Assembly (NCBI GenBank): GCA_964017065.1
Contig: OZ024791.1
Location: 5,570,547 to 5,634,546 of the forward strand
Reading direction: 5' to 3'
Length of the DNA stretch: 64,000 nt
Source: Haliclona indistincta
Taxonomy: Eukaryota; Porifera; Demospongiae; Haplosclerida; Chalinidae
A model generated the notes under the pieces. It worked only from the letters and a program-made list of their open reading frames with translations. It was not told the origin of the DNA and made no database searches. The translations under genes and the position numbers were made by a program. Each line of letters starts with the position of its first letter. The first letter of the stretch is position 1. Of this stretch, positions 34,180 through 46,287 are shown piece by piece.

Positions 34180-37100
34180 ATGAACGGCACACGACAAAGA
34201 ACAGGGACAAGTACCCAACAAGGACGACGTAACGCGGGTGAGTTCTTTGACTGTGCAGAAAAGCATGTTTTAGGTGAATTCCTCTTTGTAGGAGCAACCA
34301 CATTTGCTTTCCGTAAAAGGTGGGACAACATCGACTGGAGAGCGCTGGGTAAGTAGAATCGGACATTAATTTTGTGTGGGATGCATAGGATGCATGGTGG
34401 AGAGAGACTTAAAACAGCTGCATGCATTGGGTGGGGCTTACATTTTTCTTTTGCAGCCTCAGTTGATGTCGACCGAATTGCTGTAGAGATGGACTTTCAG
34501 GCTTTGCAGCACAACATCATGAACGTGACCTTCTGCAACATACATTCTGAGGTAGCCTTCATTATAACAAAAAATTCACTACTATGTCATTCTTCATTAA
34601 TTTTTCCACTCGATGCAGGATTTTCACAATGTTGATCCTAACTTCATCAAGCTGTTTCGACTGGCACAGCTCATCATTGAATACCTACTGGTGAGTTTAT
34701 CACTCGTAATCATGACCATCTCATAACATATAATCGAACACAGCATACTCAACAGTACCTCACTGAACAGATCAGTATTTTAGAGCAACAGACACTATTA
34801 GCTCAACAGGTGAGTCCAACTATTGTTTTTTTTGCTATCATCTGTGATACTTATCTGTTCCAGGAGCTAGAAGCAATGAAGGAGCAGTTTGCTAGCCGTG
34901 ATGACGAGTTGAAGGCTGTGAGACGTGAGAATCGCAAGAGAAGAAAAATGATTGAATCTTACCAAGAGATGATGAATGCTGGAGCCACCGGTCTTCACTC
35001 TGTTAGCCTCTATGCTTCATTTTCTCATTTTCTTGCTCCTCCTTCTCTAGTGTCCAGTTTGCAAGAGGGAATTTGTCAGTGCTGAGTATGTTCACAGTCA
35101 CTTGCAGCGCAGGCATCCTGACCATCCCTCCCTACGGACTGAGCCTCCACCAAAGTCAGTGACAATACTCAAAGCACGACTGACTAGTGATTGGTTTGTT
35201 ATACAGGCCCATAGACCCAGAGGAGATCAAGGGTAGGTTATTGGAGCATCTTCGTGAGCAACTGCAAGCATCAGAAGCTCAACTAAGAGCTGACCTTGCA
35301 AATAAGGTAAGTTCACCCAAAAATTGATTTTAGTCAGCGTATGTGAATCCTCTTGCTAGGAACGGCAGTCAATGGAGGAGAAGATCAAAGAGTTTGAAGA
35401 ATGGAAGAAGCAGTATAGAGATCAAATGAAGGTACAGTCAGTCTGTGCTAGTGGAAGGCAAGTCTAATCTCCTATACAGAGAGATTTTCATGACTACAAA
35501 GAGTCTGTGTTCACTGAACTGCGCCAACAACAGATGGGTAGAGAGAGAATGCAGGAGGTTTGCTATATCAAGTATCATTCCAATGTCTCATTATGCTCTT
35601 TCTCTCACTAGGAGTTACAGCAAGCCAAAGGTAAGCTTATAAAAGTAACAAGTAATTATTGTTACACATTTTTTGTTCTATAGCTGAATTGGACACGCTC
35701 AAAAACAAGAGATTTTCGTATCTTGGTCATTTAGAGGTGATCACATACTTTTTAATCACTTCTCACTATTAAGTATGTGTTTATAGGGAGCTGACGAGAT
35801 TGATTTCAGCGGCAAGAAGACCGAGCAGAAGATGCTACAAATGAAAGAGCATCTGGTGAGTGAGTTGCATGATAGAAGTGAGCTGGTATATCCACTGTGT
35901 TGCTACGTGTAGATGGATGAGATGCAGCAGCAGATGAGAAAACAGAACAAGTCATGGAAGAAGAGATTACAGACAATGGCTGACGTGCAACAGCAACAGT
36001 TACAAGAGGTAGTGAGTCACATACTCATGGGCAGACATACTGATACCATCTCCCTTTAGTCACAAGCCAAGGTCCGTGATCTTGAGCTCAGCTTACAAGA
36101 TGCTCTAACAAAGACCACAAATGAGCAGCAAGATGGTGCTGTAGTTGACAAACTACGATCACTCCAACAGGTACTACCAACATTTCTATCTCATTGTCAA
36201 CCATCTCTCTGTTTCTCTAGGCTGTTCAGGAGCATGATATGCAGTTGTCATCACAGCAACAAAACTTGTCCGAATTGCACAACGGTGGACTCACCACAGT
36301 TAGTTTAACCCATAATAATAATATGCACCCACCTCACTCCCTCGTCTATAGCCTCCTATCAGCATTCCTCCTAGTCCTGTGAAGCAGCAAGAACAGGTTG
36401 AGCAAGAGGAAGAAGAGGATGATGACACTACTATATCAGAGACGACTGAAGTATGCTGTAGACTCTGTATAGCACAGTGTATTTACTTTGAATTTACAGT
36501 TTGACGAAGGCAGCTACACTCCATTCCAGAAGAGACCATACGTAACATGTAATCACCTCACACACACACACACTTGCATTATGCTCACAATAATTATGCG
36601 CTACTTTACACTAGGTTGGTACAACCATACGCCAAGTCAGTTACAGACGGCTCGTACAGCGGCTGAAGAGATACTCAATGATGCTCTAAACAGGAGAGGA
36701 ATACAGCAGGTGAGTACTGACGGTGTTCACAATGATTGTGTAGTGACAAGTGTGTGTCAGGGAGCCACTAGTATTAATGAAAAGGTGTTCAATGAAAAGA
36801 TGAGAATGCTACGGCAACAGAGACAAGCTCAAGTCCAAGTGAGTACTGAAATCATAAATAATTTTTATTTTTGGTTTATTATTGCAGACCCATTATAATT
36901 TCATGGAGCACAGGGAAAGGTGTGTGCTCAGATGTGGGTACAACTGTGCATTGTGTGATGTCCTCCCCTCTCTCAGGCTCTGCCAGCGTATCAATCAACA
37001 AGCTGTGAGAGATTGCAAGTCAGACCTCATTGTATTTCCACTGGTGGATGTGGATCACGGAACAGGAGTCCTCACTGCTAGTACTGCGAGTGGTGGGAAG

Positions 37101-38534
37101 AAGAGAAAGACCACCAGCTCTGCTGCAGGTCCTTCAACCGGTCAGTGCTGTACTGTTAATGGCTGTCTATCATTGTTTGTCATTCAGCTATGAGCAAGAA
37201 GCCACCTGTACCCACAACTCCGAAACAGCCGCAACCCTCATCACCTGGTGAGCATGTGCTTATCATGTGACTGTTACATGTCCATATTTGTCTCTCACCC
37301 AGTTGTCACACCAGTAAAAAAAATAGTCCAACTAGCCTCGCCCCAAAGTAGCCCCATCCAGCCTCCCACATCCACCAGAACCACCGTCACTTTTGACACA
37401 GCAAACACGGGAACACAGCAAGTTAAGAGTAATTCGAACACAGTCAGACAGCAAGTCAGAAGCGATGCAAGACAGCAAGCTAAGAGCAATGCAAGCACCT
37501 CAAGACAGCAAGCTGCAGGAGGCAGTGCAGCAAAAACCATAGTAGACGAAGAAGGCTTGGAGAGTGTATCAGAGTATGTAGCACTCTCATACGTTCTATG
37601 CTAGTTCATAATACACCTCAGGTTGAGTACTCTTGATAGCGATGATGATTTTACTGAGACTGACTCTCAAACCACTCCTCGACCTGCAGAGCGTACTCCA
37701 GTACAACTACTGACGATTGATAAGAAAGCTGAAGATAGTGACAGTGTGTTTGACAGGTCAGTGTGACGATGAATGGCGTACATGTGTGTCACTGTCTGTC
37801 ACTATAGTGACGATAGCTTGGATAAGTTGATGGCTCCGCCCACCAGTAGCCGAGCATACTCTACTCCTATAAAGGTATGTGGATCACCATCACTACTGTC
37901 ACCATCACCATCCCGTAGAATGACGCTACTAAGAAACAATCAGTTGCTGATAAAGTAAGCAAAGCACCTTTTTTGCGCTTTTCGTTAATTTTTCCGACCC
38001 TACTCAGGCTAAGAAATTGGATGTAGTCCTGTCAGGAGGTCTGAACCAGTCCAAAAGGCCGGTTGGCGGAGTCCCAGTACTTCTGACCCCTCATCCTCCT
38101 TTAGAAAGGGTAAGAGTACATTATAGCAACATCAACATGTCTATGATTGTGTTCAGGAGCCCAGTGACGACAGTGACACATTCACACTCACTGACTCCAG
38201 TACACCAGTGCACCCAATGAGACAACCTCAGCCAACCTATGATGAGTGAGTCATCACATCACTTCTGCTTCAACTAGCACAATACCATTGTGTTTCTGTT
38301 AGAGTGATTTCTATGATGCCTACATCTGAAACCACTGATACAGAAGGTGGTGGAAGAGGACTAGCGTCTCATCCTGGCTCTCGAACAGGTGAGCTCCTAT
38401 TCGTTCAGCAAAATTATTTTTTATGTCTATTGATCTGTGTAGGTACCTCACGGTCTATCCTGACCACTGTCACTGCTGCTGACGATTTCGATGATTCTGA
38501 TTTCTCTGATCTAGAGGTCACACACCTCACATAA
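34180..38534 (+). CDS. DZIP1: DZIP1, ciliary zinc-finger protein (DZIP1/DZIP1L)
   Basis: Basal-body/transition-zone protein needed for ciliogenesis and Hedgehog signalling in vertebrates. I place 31 exons between 34180-34237 and 38443-38534, giving 906 residues (vertebrate about 870); all phases agree. N-terminal DZIP1 domain: FAFRKRWDNIDWRALASVDV, FHNVDPNFIKLFRLAQLIIE, YLTEQISILEQQ. The single C2H2 finger in 35051-35154 begins CPVCKREFVSAEYVHSHLQRRH (His pair at the end). A long coiled coil follows (KERQSMEEKIKEFEEWKKQY; MQQQMRKQNKSWKKRLQ), then a Ser/Thr/Gln-rich tail ending in acidic DDFDDSDFSDLEV as in the family. Start: the ATG at 34180 is the first that splices in frame to the domain; the extreme N-terminus is the least certain part. 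Confidence 0.92.
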
Positions 38535-39241
38535 GCACAGTGATACTCACAATAAACTCTCATCTCCATACATCACTTATACATTATTACTCCTGTCTGT
38601 ATTACGCACTCGTGATTAATAATAGCAATGATTTTTTTGTCCAAAAAAGTGGTTGGGTGCATGCGAAGCAGTCAGACAGTCTTGTAACTTATCGGCTGTA
38701 ATGTTTGCAAGCACGTTTTTACACTAGTCCAATGTATAGTAGGTAAACCTCAGCAAAATTGCCAAGTTTTGTATTCTAGAGGATGAAAGTGTGACGTCTG
38801 GCCAGTGAGACTAGTGGAAGTGCCTATTCTAATAGAGCTGACCAATGTAAGTAAAAGAAACACACCGTTTGTGTGCACAAAGTGATCATGACCATATTAT
38901 TAGTATTAAACACTGCAAGATAACTCCTCTCAGATTCACATGGTGTAAACCACAATCCATCTCAATAATAATTATAATAAACAATAGTGCAATGCACTGA
39001 AACAGTAACAGGGCAAGCGAGTAAATTTTAAAGGCAAATTAAAATTAATAAAGAAGAGATTATAATAATATTTTATTAACTGTTCATGATCATAATTATT
39101 CAAAGAGGAGCCGTTAATAATAAACATGATTATGCTACATTTTATAGCCTACTACACACATACATTCACTCAACAAGTTGTCAAATGTTTGACAAAGCTA
39201 CTGTATGGCTCCAATGGCTCCGCCCACAGAGGCATAAAAAC
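38535..39241. other. Convergent intergenic region, no gene seen
   Basis: 707 bp between the DZIP1 stop and the stop of receptor copy 1. AT-rich, several AATAAA-type signals, no frame or RNA gene that I can support. Confidence 0.6.
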
Positions 39242-41334
39242 TCAGTAATCACCCGATAAAGTTCGTTTCAGGAGGAGAGTTTGTACCATTTGCAGAACAA
39301 TACTACTGATCTGGGAATAAATTTATGAAAATACTCACAGTCAAATTATCTGGCTCAACATTCTTAACATGATCAAGCAACACAACATTAGTCACAGGTA
39401 ACTCCGGTTGCTGTTGTCTTCTGTTTAAAGTAGCTAAGGCTGCAAAGAGTAGCAACTTTTAAAAAAGCAGGGAAGCTCATGAATCAATCATTACCTGTAC
39501 ACTTTTTGCGTTTATAAGCAAAAATGATTATAGTTACTAGTATGACAAGAGCAGCAACAACAGCAATACTAACAGAGGCAGCAATGATAGTAGGATTAGC
39601 TGTGAATAGAGAAACAGTACCCAGCCTTCATTACACACATCTGATCTTCACATACATGTAGTGGGGGTTGAAGGACTTGCAGTAGGCAAGCCACTGCTGT
39701 GTATCATGGTACTCACGGAGATGTTATCAGCAATAGAAGACTTGTCTATAAAATTAATAGTAAACTAGACAGTAGACAGTATTAGTATTCATACCTGTAG
39801 TACTACATAAAACAGGTGAAAATGCAGCAATTTGCAATAACTGGGAATGCGTGTATGCAAGACTGAAGTAATCGTCATACACTCCCACGCTATAGTTTCC
39901 TGCAGGTATATCAGTGATGTTGGCAGATCCTTCATTACCATCCAATCTCTCCAGTGTTTTATTGATGGTATATTGGCCTTGTTCATCTACAACTACTGCA
40001 AATCCCGGTGCAGTTGAATTGATAGCATATGCACACTTGACTAGTATAGAGGTGTGGTCAGAAGATACATCACAGCCTTGTATACTATAAGTACCTTGTA
40101 GAACAAGAATATGAAATACTATAATGTGACACTACAACAACTTACTGTAATGAACTGTCCTTCTGTCAATAATTCTTTTCTTACTGGTTATCGTAACATT
40201 AGACGAGCAGTGACAACTCCTCTCAACATATATAGTGTACTGCGTTACACCAGATTGTGTAAGAGGCATTCTAGTACGTTGAGTATGTGACTCGTTTGTC
40301 ATTTGAAAAGTCACAAATACCAGATGCTGATTGGGACAAGCAACAGGCACCGGCTAAGCAAAATTTATATACACAATACGTGCGACTGACTAGTGCGCTC
40401 ACCTTTAGTATGTCAACTGCAAATGTAACAGCAGCGTGTGTGTTGTTATAGATGGCTATCTCAGTCACTGATACATTTAAGAAATTGTAGGGCACTAGAG
40501 AAATCAAACATCACTATTACACTAGCTTTGTTGCTCAAACATAAAGCAATTAATTTTGATAGATCTTTATAAGTAAAATCACAGATCAGAGTTATAGCTA
40601 AAGCACTATCAAGTAATCTATACCTCAATGCGTTCTCATGTAAATAAATGATAGAAGCAGCATTCCCATATTTATTGCAATTCCTAGCTGAACCTGCTAC
40701 CTGTACATGTGACTCACCTCCTTGTACTCTTGATGGCTCAGAAACTACACTCTCACTATGATGCTCAGATGAGAATGCTGTCACAATAGCTGTGTAGAAC
40801 TGACACGGCATGAGAGCAACAGGCAGTAGATAGTAGGTATTGTTGGTAGTGTCACTGACAATCACTTGACCAGTCTTGTTCAATACAGTCACATTATAGG
40901 AGGGATCAAGTACACCAGCAGTTGCTGGAGGATCCCACAGTACAGCATTGAGTGATCGAGTGAATCTCACATTGACAACTTTACCAATACCTGTATCATA
41001 ATAACAATAGTATGTCTATGCTGCATGTGTGGGTGTGTCAGCAGCTCACCAGGAAGAATAGTCAGAGTAGCACTGTTGCTGGTCACCCCACTAGGAAAGT
41101 GCACACACTGTACCGTAGTGCCGTTGTTCACTAGTGTTGCTGGTACAGTGAGAGTTGATTGCGCTGTGCCTGATGATGTAGATATTGCATCTGACTTTTT
41201 AATTCCCCGACTTGGGTCTATATAAGCTAAATACGTTCCATCTACTATCCATCCTATACTGAAAGTAGTGCCACTACAGTGGAACATAGCAATCCCTCCT
41301 CCTAGGGTAGTCACTGACACTGGATCTGTGAGTG
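39242..41334 (-). CDS. Single-pass Ig/FN3 receptor, paralogue 1 (first exon not found)
   Basis: Exons (minus): 41334-41050 (Ig), 40990-40718 (FN3), 40494-40403, 40353-40146, 40094-39795, 39745-39656, 39599-39495 (TM), 39439-39339, 39310-39242. The Ig exon has MFHCSG, IGWIVDG and QCVHFPSG (Cys-Trp-Cys), the FN3 exon LWDPPATAGV and FYTAIVTAFSSEHHSES. Two Cys-bearing beta-rich parts (ERSCHCSSNV; YSIQGCDVSSDHTSI) and a Ser/Thr/Pro stalk lead to the membrane span IIAASVSIAVVAALVILVTI, basic YKRKK stop-transfer, and a 57-residue tail ending RTLSGDY. The tail aligns with paralogue 2 (LLDHVKNVEPDNLTI) but lacks its tyrosine motifs. No signal-peptide exon was found upstream in 41335-42500; it may be distant or lost, so this copy could be a pseudogene. 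Confidence 0.7.
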
Positions 41335-42556
41335 CTAGAAAATAAACATAATAGTTGGTACAAGCCTGAGTGAGCCCCACATTGATGATGTGTGTCTCAC
41401 GTTGTGTGGGAACTTAGTATCTAGATCTATCTGTCACGGCAGGAGCCCATAAGAGCCCAGTCCTCTTATATGGGCTCCTGGTCACGGGGTGTGCTATTCA
41501 CACAGGAGCGTGAATGAGCGTGAAGCAGTCAACAATATCTCAGGAGCTTGATCGGTAGCTTAGGAGCTAGAGTAAACTCTTGATACTTGAGTTAAAGCTG
41601 GCTTCTTGGGTGACAGACTTGGACAGAGATGTTTCAGTTGCTTGGCTACTCGATCTGGAAGGCAGCTAATCGTTTGCACGAGAAGATTGTTGTCTGTTGT
41701 AATAACTAGAGGGCTCTCATCAGTAGATAAGAAGCTTGTTGTTGCGTATGTATGCTGTCAGTATGCATTGCAAGTTGCTTGCTGCTGGCATGGTGTTTAT
41801 AAATCAGCTCAGGCTCGTCCCTACATTCATTGAATGTACTAATAATTATATGGCATGCTACATATGCTAGAGTCCCAACTGATAAATAGCAATGAGTTTC
41901 ACACCCTAGCTGTAATACAGCCACCTGCCTAATCAGACCAATTTTACTGTCCCAAAGGGTGACCAGATTGGCTAGGTTTTACTGTACATAGATTTTTGCA
42001 AAGATGGCCGGCAGTGGCAGATGGGATTAAGTGCCGGTCATTCCAATTGAACCTATAGGCGGTAACTAGCTATAGGCCTGTACTCCCATCAGCAACTACG
42101 GCCAAGAATTTTGGCTGGCCAAATCGGGCCTTGCCACAGCAGAAGTGAATACAGGCACTACAGGGAGTGACCACCTGGCACCTCTTGAAGTGAACCATGC
42201 ATATGCACCTTTGGTAGTAATTGGAAATACCACATAGTGGATAATTTTGGCGGAAGGAAATCTTGGCAAATTTGGCAAATCATCATGCATTTAGCAAAAT
42301 AAAATCTATTACAGTAAATGTGAGCCTGGCACTGGGCGCCAAAATTAAATTCGCCAAAAGACGGGTCATTCACCAATTTTGACCCTCCAAATTTACTCGC
42401 TTTGCACAGAGTGCATGTATAATGGGCAGTGAAAATATAGAATTTCAATCAGAGTATCTCTGATCTCAATATTCAGCTTCCATAAATGGAGTGGTCTGTG
42501 ACGTCAGCAGTACAATGACTTCGTTTACGGATGCAAACATAGTATACCCCGTAAAC
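41335..42556. other. Repeat-rich region upstream of receptor 1
   Basis: No gene recognised. It contains a hairpin at 41441-41479 (AGGAGCCCATAAGAG against CTCTTATATGGGCTCCT) and a stretch ending GGTTTTACTGTA at about 41913-41986. Read on the minus strand, that stretch looks like a Tigger/pogo-type element end (TACAGTAAAACC, ACCAGATTGG, TGGTCTGATTAGGC). There is also an AATTTTGGCG / CGCCAAAATT inverted pair (about 42243-42252 and 42339-42348). Confidence 0.5.
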
Positions 42557-42710
42557 TACAGCGGTTTCACTACTCTTTGCAACAGCCTAGCCACAAAAGC
42601 GCAAAGCATGATCCGTCACCCGTGCCTTATTTGGAAACATTGCGTGATTCAGATTGACCACGGTTTACGCTCTACTGTTGACGCTTTTACATTGCAAGAA
42701 GTACTGTAGT

Positions 42711-45700
42711 ACTGTTGGGGTTTGGTTACGCTATGGTTTGCTGTAAATGCAATAAAGCCGGTTCCTGCAAAGGCTGTGCCTGTGTAAAGGCTGGAAATAA
42801 ATGCTTCAACTGCCTCCCAGGAAAGATCGGACATTGCAGCAATGCTACCATAGTACTGACGACCAGCCATGAAGTTGCAGCTGCTAATATAGCGCGACCT
42901 CCAGCTGCCGACACAGCCACCTATGATCTAACCATCGCCAGTGGCTCAGTCGATGACAACTCTCTCCAATCTATCTTTCCTATCCCTGTATTGCCAGTAG
43001 AGACCCCTTCTTTGTCTCTATCCGGCCCAAGACCGTCACCGTCATTCACATTTTTCAACTCGCCGCTTGCAGCTGCAACCACAGCACCTCTATTCTCCCT
43101 TCCCTTCTCCCCGCGCGGACTAGGTGCTTTCACTGACTTCAACTTGCCAGCTTTCTCATCTATCAAGACAGTATCTCCGTTGGTGAGTTGCACTCCACCA
43201 GCTCCACCCGATAGCCCGCGACCAAATTCTCCGCCTACCGGCTGCAGCTCGCCCACTCACTTTGAGCTTCCCCATTTTGAACCTCCTAACAACTCTGTGT
43301 TTACTTGGGGCTCTCACTCTGCCGACTCGTTAATCAAACTACTCGACGATACTTACTCTGAGGTTGTTCACTGGAGAAAGAACTGCTTTACTATTCCATA
43401 TGGCAAAGCTGGTAAAGAGTTCACTGCAGAGCTATCCAGACTCTACAGTTCCTTTAGTGCTGGTTCTAGTTTAGAATCAATCGCCCTAAAAGCCGCTACT
43501 GTTCTCCCTCTGCTCCTACTCCAAAAGCCACACCGATCCTCAAAGTCAAAAGACCACACCTCCTGTCTCACTAAGAGAATGGTACTTTGGAAGAATGGTC
43601 AGTTGAATGAGCTGGTGCTTGAGGGAAGAGCCATCCAAAATCGACTCCCCAAACTAGATTCCAAATACTCCCAAGACGATCTCTCCCGTAAGTTTGCGAA
43701 CCTGATGTTTGTTGGAAAGACAAAACAAGCTCTTGATCTATTATCAAATGGTATGAGAGGCGGTATCCTCCATCTTGACAGCCTTTCCAATCCTAATGAT
43801 CAAAGTTCACCAACCGTCAAAGATATCCTAGTATCCAAACATCCGAACAATCAGCCCGTCCATCCAGATTGCATTCTCTCCTCTGATCCTGATCCTCCTC
43901 ATCCTATAATCTTTGACTCCATTGATGGATCTGCTATTCGAACTGCTGCCCTCAATATACATGGTTCCTCTGGTCCTTCATGTCTAGATGCCCATGCATG
44001 GAGAAGACTGTGCACATCTTTTAAAGGTGCTTCCATTGATCTCTGCAATTCACTTGCCTGTGTCGCAAGGAGACTATGCACCTCCTATGTTGACCCCAAG
44101 TCAGTCTCTTCCTTTCTCGCCTGTCGTCTGATAGCACTTGACAAGTGCCCAGGAGTCCGACCAATCGGTATTGGCGACACTGCTCGGAGGATAGTCGCCA
44201 AAGCAGTCCTTAGTGTTGTCAAACCAGATATCCAACATGCTTCTGGCTGTCTCCAAATGTGTGGGGGACAAATATCTGGTATTGAGGCTGCTGTCCACGC
44301 CATAAGATCTGCCTTTGACAATGAAGGTTGTGAGGCGGTCCTGCTAGCTGATGCTAGCAATGCCTTCAACTCACTAAACAGATTGACTGCTCTACATAAC
44401 ATTCAACGACTTTGCCCTCCTCTCGCTACCATCCTGATCAACACATACCGATCCCCCACTGACCTTTTTGTTGACGGTGAAGTCCTGCTCTCTCAAGAGG
44501 GAACCACTCAAGGCGACCCTCTTGCGATGCCTATGTACGCTCTCGCCACCATTCCCCTGATTAAACAGCTTCAAGGAGACAGCACACAAGTCTGGTATGC
44601 GGATGATGCCGCTGCTGCGGGAAAAATATCATGCCTACGTGACTGGTGGGACAAGCTCTCTCTTCTTGGTCCAAAGTTTGGGTACTACCCAAACCCATCA
44701 AAATCCTGGCTTATCACCAAAGAGTCTTTCCTCTCTGATGCAAATACCATCTTTGCTCACACCGGAGTTAACATAACATCTCATGGAAGACCTTATCTCG
44801 GTGCTGCTATTGGGACCAGAGAGTTCGTTGCCTCACATGTCAACTCCAAAGTCGAAGAGTGGATCTCATGCATCCAACACCTCACCACAATTGCCAAATC
44901 TCAACCTCATGCTGCTTTCTCTGCATTTACGCATGGGCTGTCTAGTAAGTGGACTTACATTAGCCGCACCACTCCTAACATCAGTGATCTATTACTACCT
45001 CTTGACAATGCCATCCGCTCGTTACTCCTCCCTGAACTAACCGGTCAGCCTCCACCAAGCGACCTTCTCACCCGTCTCTTTGCCTTACCTGCAAGATTAG
45101 GAGGGTTAGGAATTAAAATTCCATCAATGGCCTCTGAACGAGAGTACCTATCCTCCATTCAGGCAACCAGTGCACTAACTAACAAAATTCTCCTCCAAAC
45201 TGATAAATACAGCGAAGACACCTTGATCGCCCAACTACATGCCAAGTCATTGATTCGCAGTAATAACAGCTCCTACAATTCAAACACAGTCAAATCTATC
45301 TGCTCTCTACTTCCACAATCCCTCAATAAAGCTGTCTCCCTTGCACAAGAGCAAGGCGCTTCCACCTGGTTGACTGTCCTCCCTCTCGAAGAGCATGGCT
45401 TCTCTTTACATAAAGGTGCCTTTCGTGATGCTCTCGCTCTTCGTTACGGCTGGTCCCTCATGAACATCTCATCACACTGTGCCTGCGGAAACAAACTTAC
45501 CACTGAACATGCGTTTTCTTGTGCAAAAGGTGGCTTCCCTTCAATCAGACATAACGAGATCCGAGATTTAACAGCTTCTCTTCTCACCGAGGTCTGCAAT
45601 AATGTCTCCATCGAACCAGAATTACAACCCCTCTCAAGTGAGACATTTCATCTTGCCTCAGCGATCACTGATGATGGTGCTCGCCTTGATATTGGAGCTG

Positions 45701-46210
45701 ATGGCTTTTGGGGTAGTTCTTCCCAGAGAACCCTCTTTGATGTGAGAGTATTTAATCCCCTCGCACCTTCAAATAGCCATACCTCCATCAAGTCCTGCTA
45801 TCGCAAGCATGAACTTGAAAAGAAGAGGGCCTACTCGCAGAGAGTAAGAGAGGTCGAGCATGCTTCTTTCACCCCCCTCGTCCTATCAGCTACTGGTGGG
45901 TTTGCAAATGAGGCAAAGACCTTTTACAAGCGGCTGGCTTCAATGCTTGCTGATAAACGGGACCAACGCTACTCCACCACAACCTTCTGGTTAAGATGCC
46001 GCATCAGCTTCTCTTTGCTAAGGTCAGCCATCAGATCTCTAAGGGGGTCGAGATCTTCAAGGGGACATGCCATCAGACCCTCCACTACTTCCACAGATGT
46101 CATTGTCTCCGAAGCATGTATTTATAATTAAATTATTTCTCCAAGACACTGTCTTTATCTCTATCTATTAGGTATCTTATCATAATTATAATTATATCTA
46201 TTGTTTAGAG

Positions 46211-46260
<50 letters not shown>
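42711..46260 (+). mobile_element. Full-length RLE-type non-LTR retrotransposon
   Basis: About 3.55 kb with a single ORF, a very short leader (22 bp), about 80 bp of 3' UTR and a pure poly(A) of about 46 nt (46215-46260). It is flanked by a perfect 15-bp target-site duplication, AAGAAGTACTGTAGT, at 42696-42710 and 46261-46275. The layout is that of target-primed reverse transcription. Intact ORF, long A-tail and perfect duplication indicate a recent insertion. Because the tail is A-rich, the exact boundary within the leading AA of the right duplication is ambiguous by 1-2 nt. Confidence 0.93.
42733..46131 (+). CDS. Retrotransposon polyprotein: CXC zinc motif, reverse transcriptase, restriction-like endonuclease
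   Basis: 1132 residues, no stop. N-terminus: cysteine cluster beginning MVCCKCNKAGSCKGCACVKA, then CFNCLPGKIGHC, a nucleic-acid-binding-type domain. A Ser/Pro-rich spacer (residues about 60-190) precedes the reverse transcriptase: RPIGIGDTARRIVAKAV, motif A LADASNAFNSLNR, motif B GTTQGDPLAMP, motif C VWYADDAAA (catalytic YADD) and motif D with PNPSKSW. The C-terminal part has CACGNKLTTEHAFSC (C-x-C-x7-H-x4-C, as in R2-clade proteins), GGFPSIRHNEIRDL, and RLDIGADGFWG plus LFDVRVFNP, fitting a PD-(D/E)XK-type restriction-like endonuclease. I start at the ATG at 42733 because the frame upstream uses TTG only. Assignment to R2/NeSL/CRE-like elements is by these motifs, not by a tree. Confidence 0.9.
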   Translation: MVCCKCNKAGSCKGCACVKAGNKCFNCLPGKIGHCSNATIVLTTSHEVAAANIARPPAADTATYDLTIASGSVDDNSLQSIFPIPVLPVETPSLSLSGPRPSPSFTFFNSPLAAATTAPLFSLPFSPRGLGAFTDFNLPAFSSIKTVSPLVSCTPPAPPDSPRPNSPPTGCSSPTHFELPHFEPPNNSVFTWGSHSADSLIKLLDDTYSEVVHWRKNCFTIPYGKAGKEFTAELSRLYSSFSAGSSLESIALKAATVLPLLLLQKPHRSSKSKDHTSCLTKRMVLWKNGQLNELVLEGRAIQNRLPKLDSKYSQDDLSRKFANLMFVGKTKQALDLLSNGMRGGILHLDSLSNPNDQSSPTVKDILVSKHPNNQPVHPDCILSSDPDPPHPIIFDSIDGSAIRTAALNIHGSSGPSCLDAHAWRRLCTSFKGASIDLCNSLACVARRLCTSYVDPKSVSSFLACRLIALDKCPGVRPIGIGDTARRIVAKAVLSVVKPDIQHASGCLQMCGGQISGIEAAVHAIRSAFDNEGCEAVLLADASNAFNSLNRLTALHNIQRLCPPLATILINTYRSPTDLFVDGEVLLSQEGTTQGDPLAMPMYALATIPLIKQLQGDSTQVWYADDAAAAGKISCLRDWWDKLSLLGPKFGYYPNPSKSWLITKESFLSDANTIFAHTGVNITSHGRPYLGAAIGTREFVASHVNSKVEEWISCIQHLTTIAKSQPHAAFSAFTHGLSSKWTYISRTTPNISDLLLPLDNAIRSLLLPELTGQPPPSDLLTRLFALPARLGGLGIKIPSMASEREYLSSIQATSALTNKILLQTDKYSEDTLIAQLHAKSLIRSNNSSYNSNTVKSICSLLPQSLNKAVSLAQEQGASTWLTVLPLEEHGFSLHKGAFRDALALRYGWSLMNISSHCACGNKLTTEHAFSCAKGGFPSIRHNEIRDLTASLLTEVCNNVSIEPELQPLSSETFHLASAITDDGARLDIGADGFWGSSSQRTLFDVRVFNPLAPSNSHTSIKSCYRKHELEKKRAYSQRVREVEHASFTPLVLSATGGFANEAKTFYKRLASMLADKRDQRYSTTTFWLRCRISFSLLRSAIRSLRGSRSSRGHAIRPSTTSTDVIVSEACIYN

Positions 46261-46264
<4 letters not shown>

Positions 46265-46287
46265 AGTACTGTAGTGAAACCGCTGTA

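Larger units (their letters stand above)
42559..46285. mobile_element. Small TIR element (MITE), split by the retrotransposon
   Basis: Left end CAGCGGTTTCACTAC at 42559-42573 and right end GTAGTGAAACCGCTG at 46271-46285 are perfect 15-bp inverted repeats, each flanked by TA (42557-42558; 46286-46287), as for Tc1/mariner/pogo-type insertions. Removing the retrotransposon and one target copy leaves an element of about 162 bp. The arms keep weaker pairing inside (CTTTGCAA / TTGCAAGAA). Confidence 0.7.

Noticed and set aside
38640..38660. GTGGTTGGGTGCATG shared with the TPK1 last exon (about 49494-49508) as a decayed TPK1 copy
   Set aside because: Only 15 bp match; similarity does not extend, so chance is likely.
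41340..41400. MGLTQACTNYYVYFLA-type leader as signal peptide of receptor 1
   Set aside because: It starts with GTG, runs through a clear acceptor TTTTCTAG, and is not hydrophobic enough.
42715..42732. Retrotransposon ORF beginning at TTG 42715
   Set aside because: No ATG; the ATG at 42733 directly precedes the cysteine cluster.
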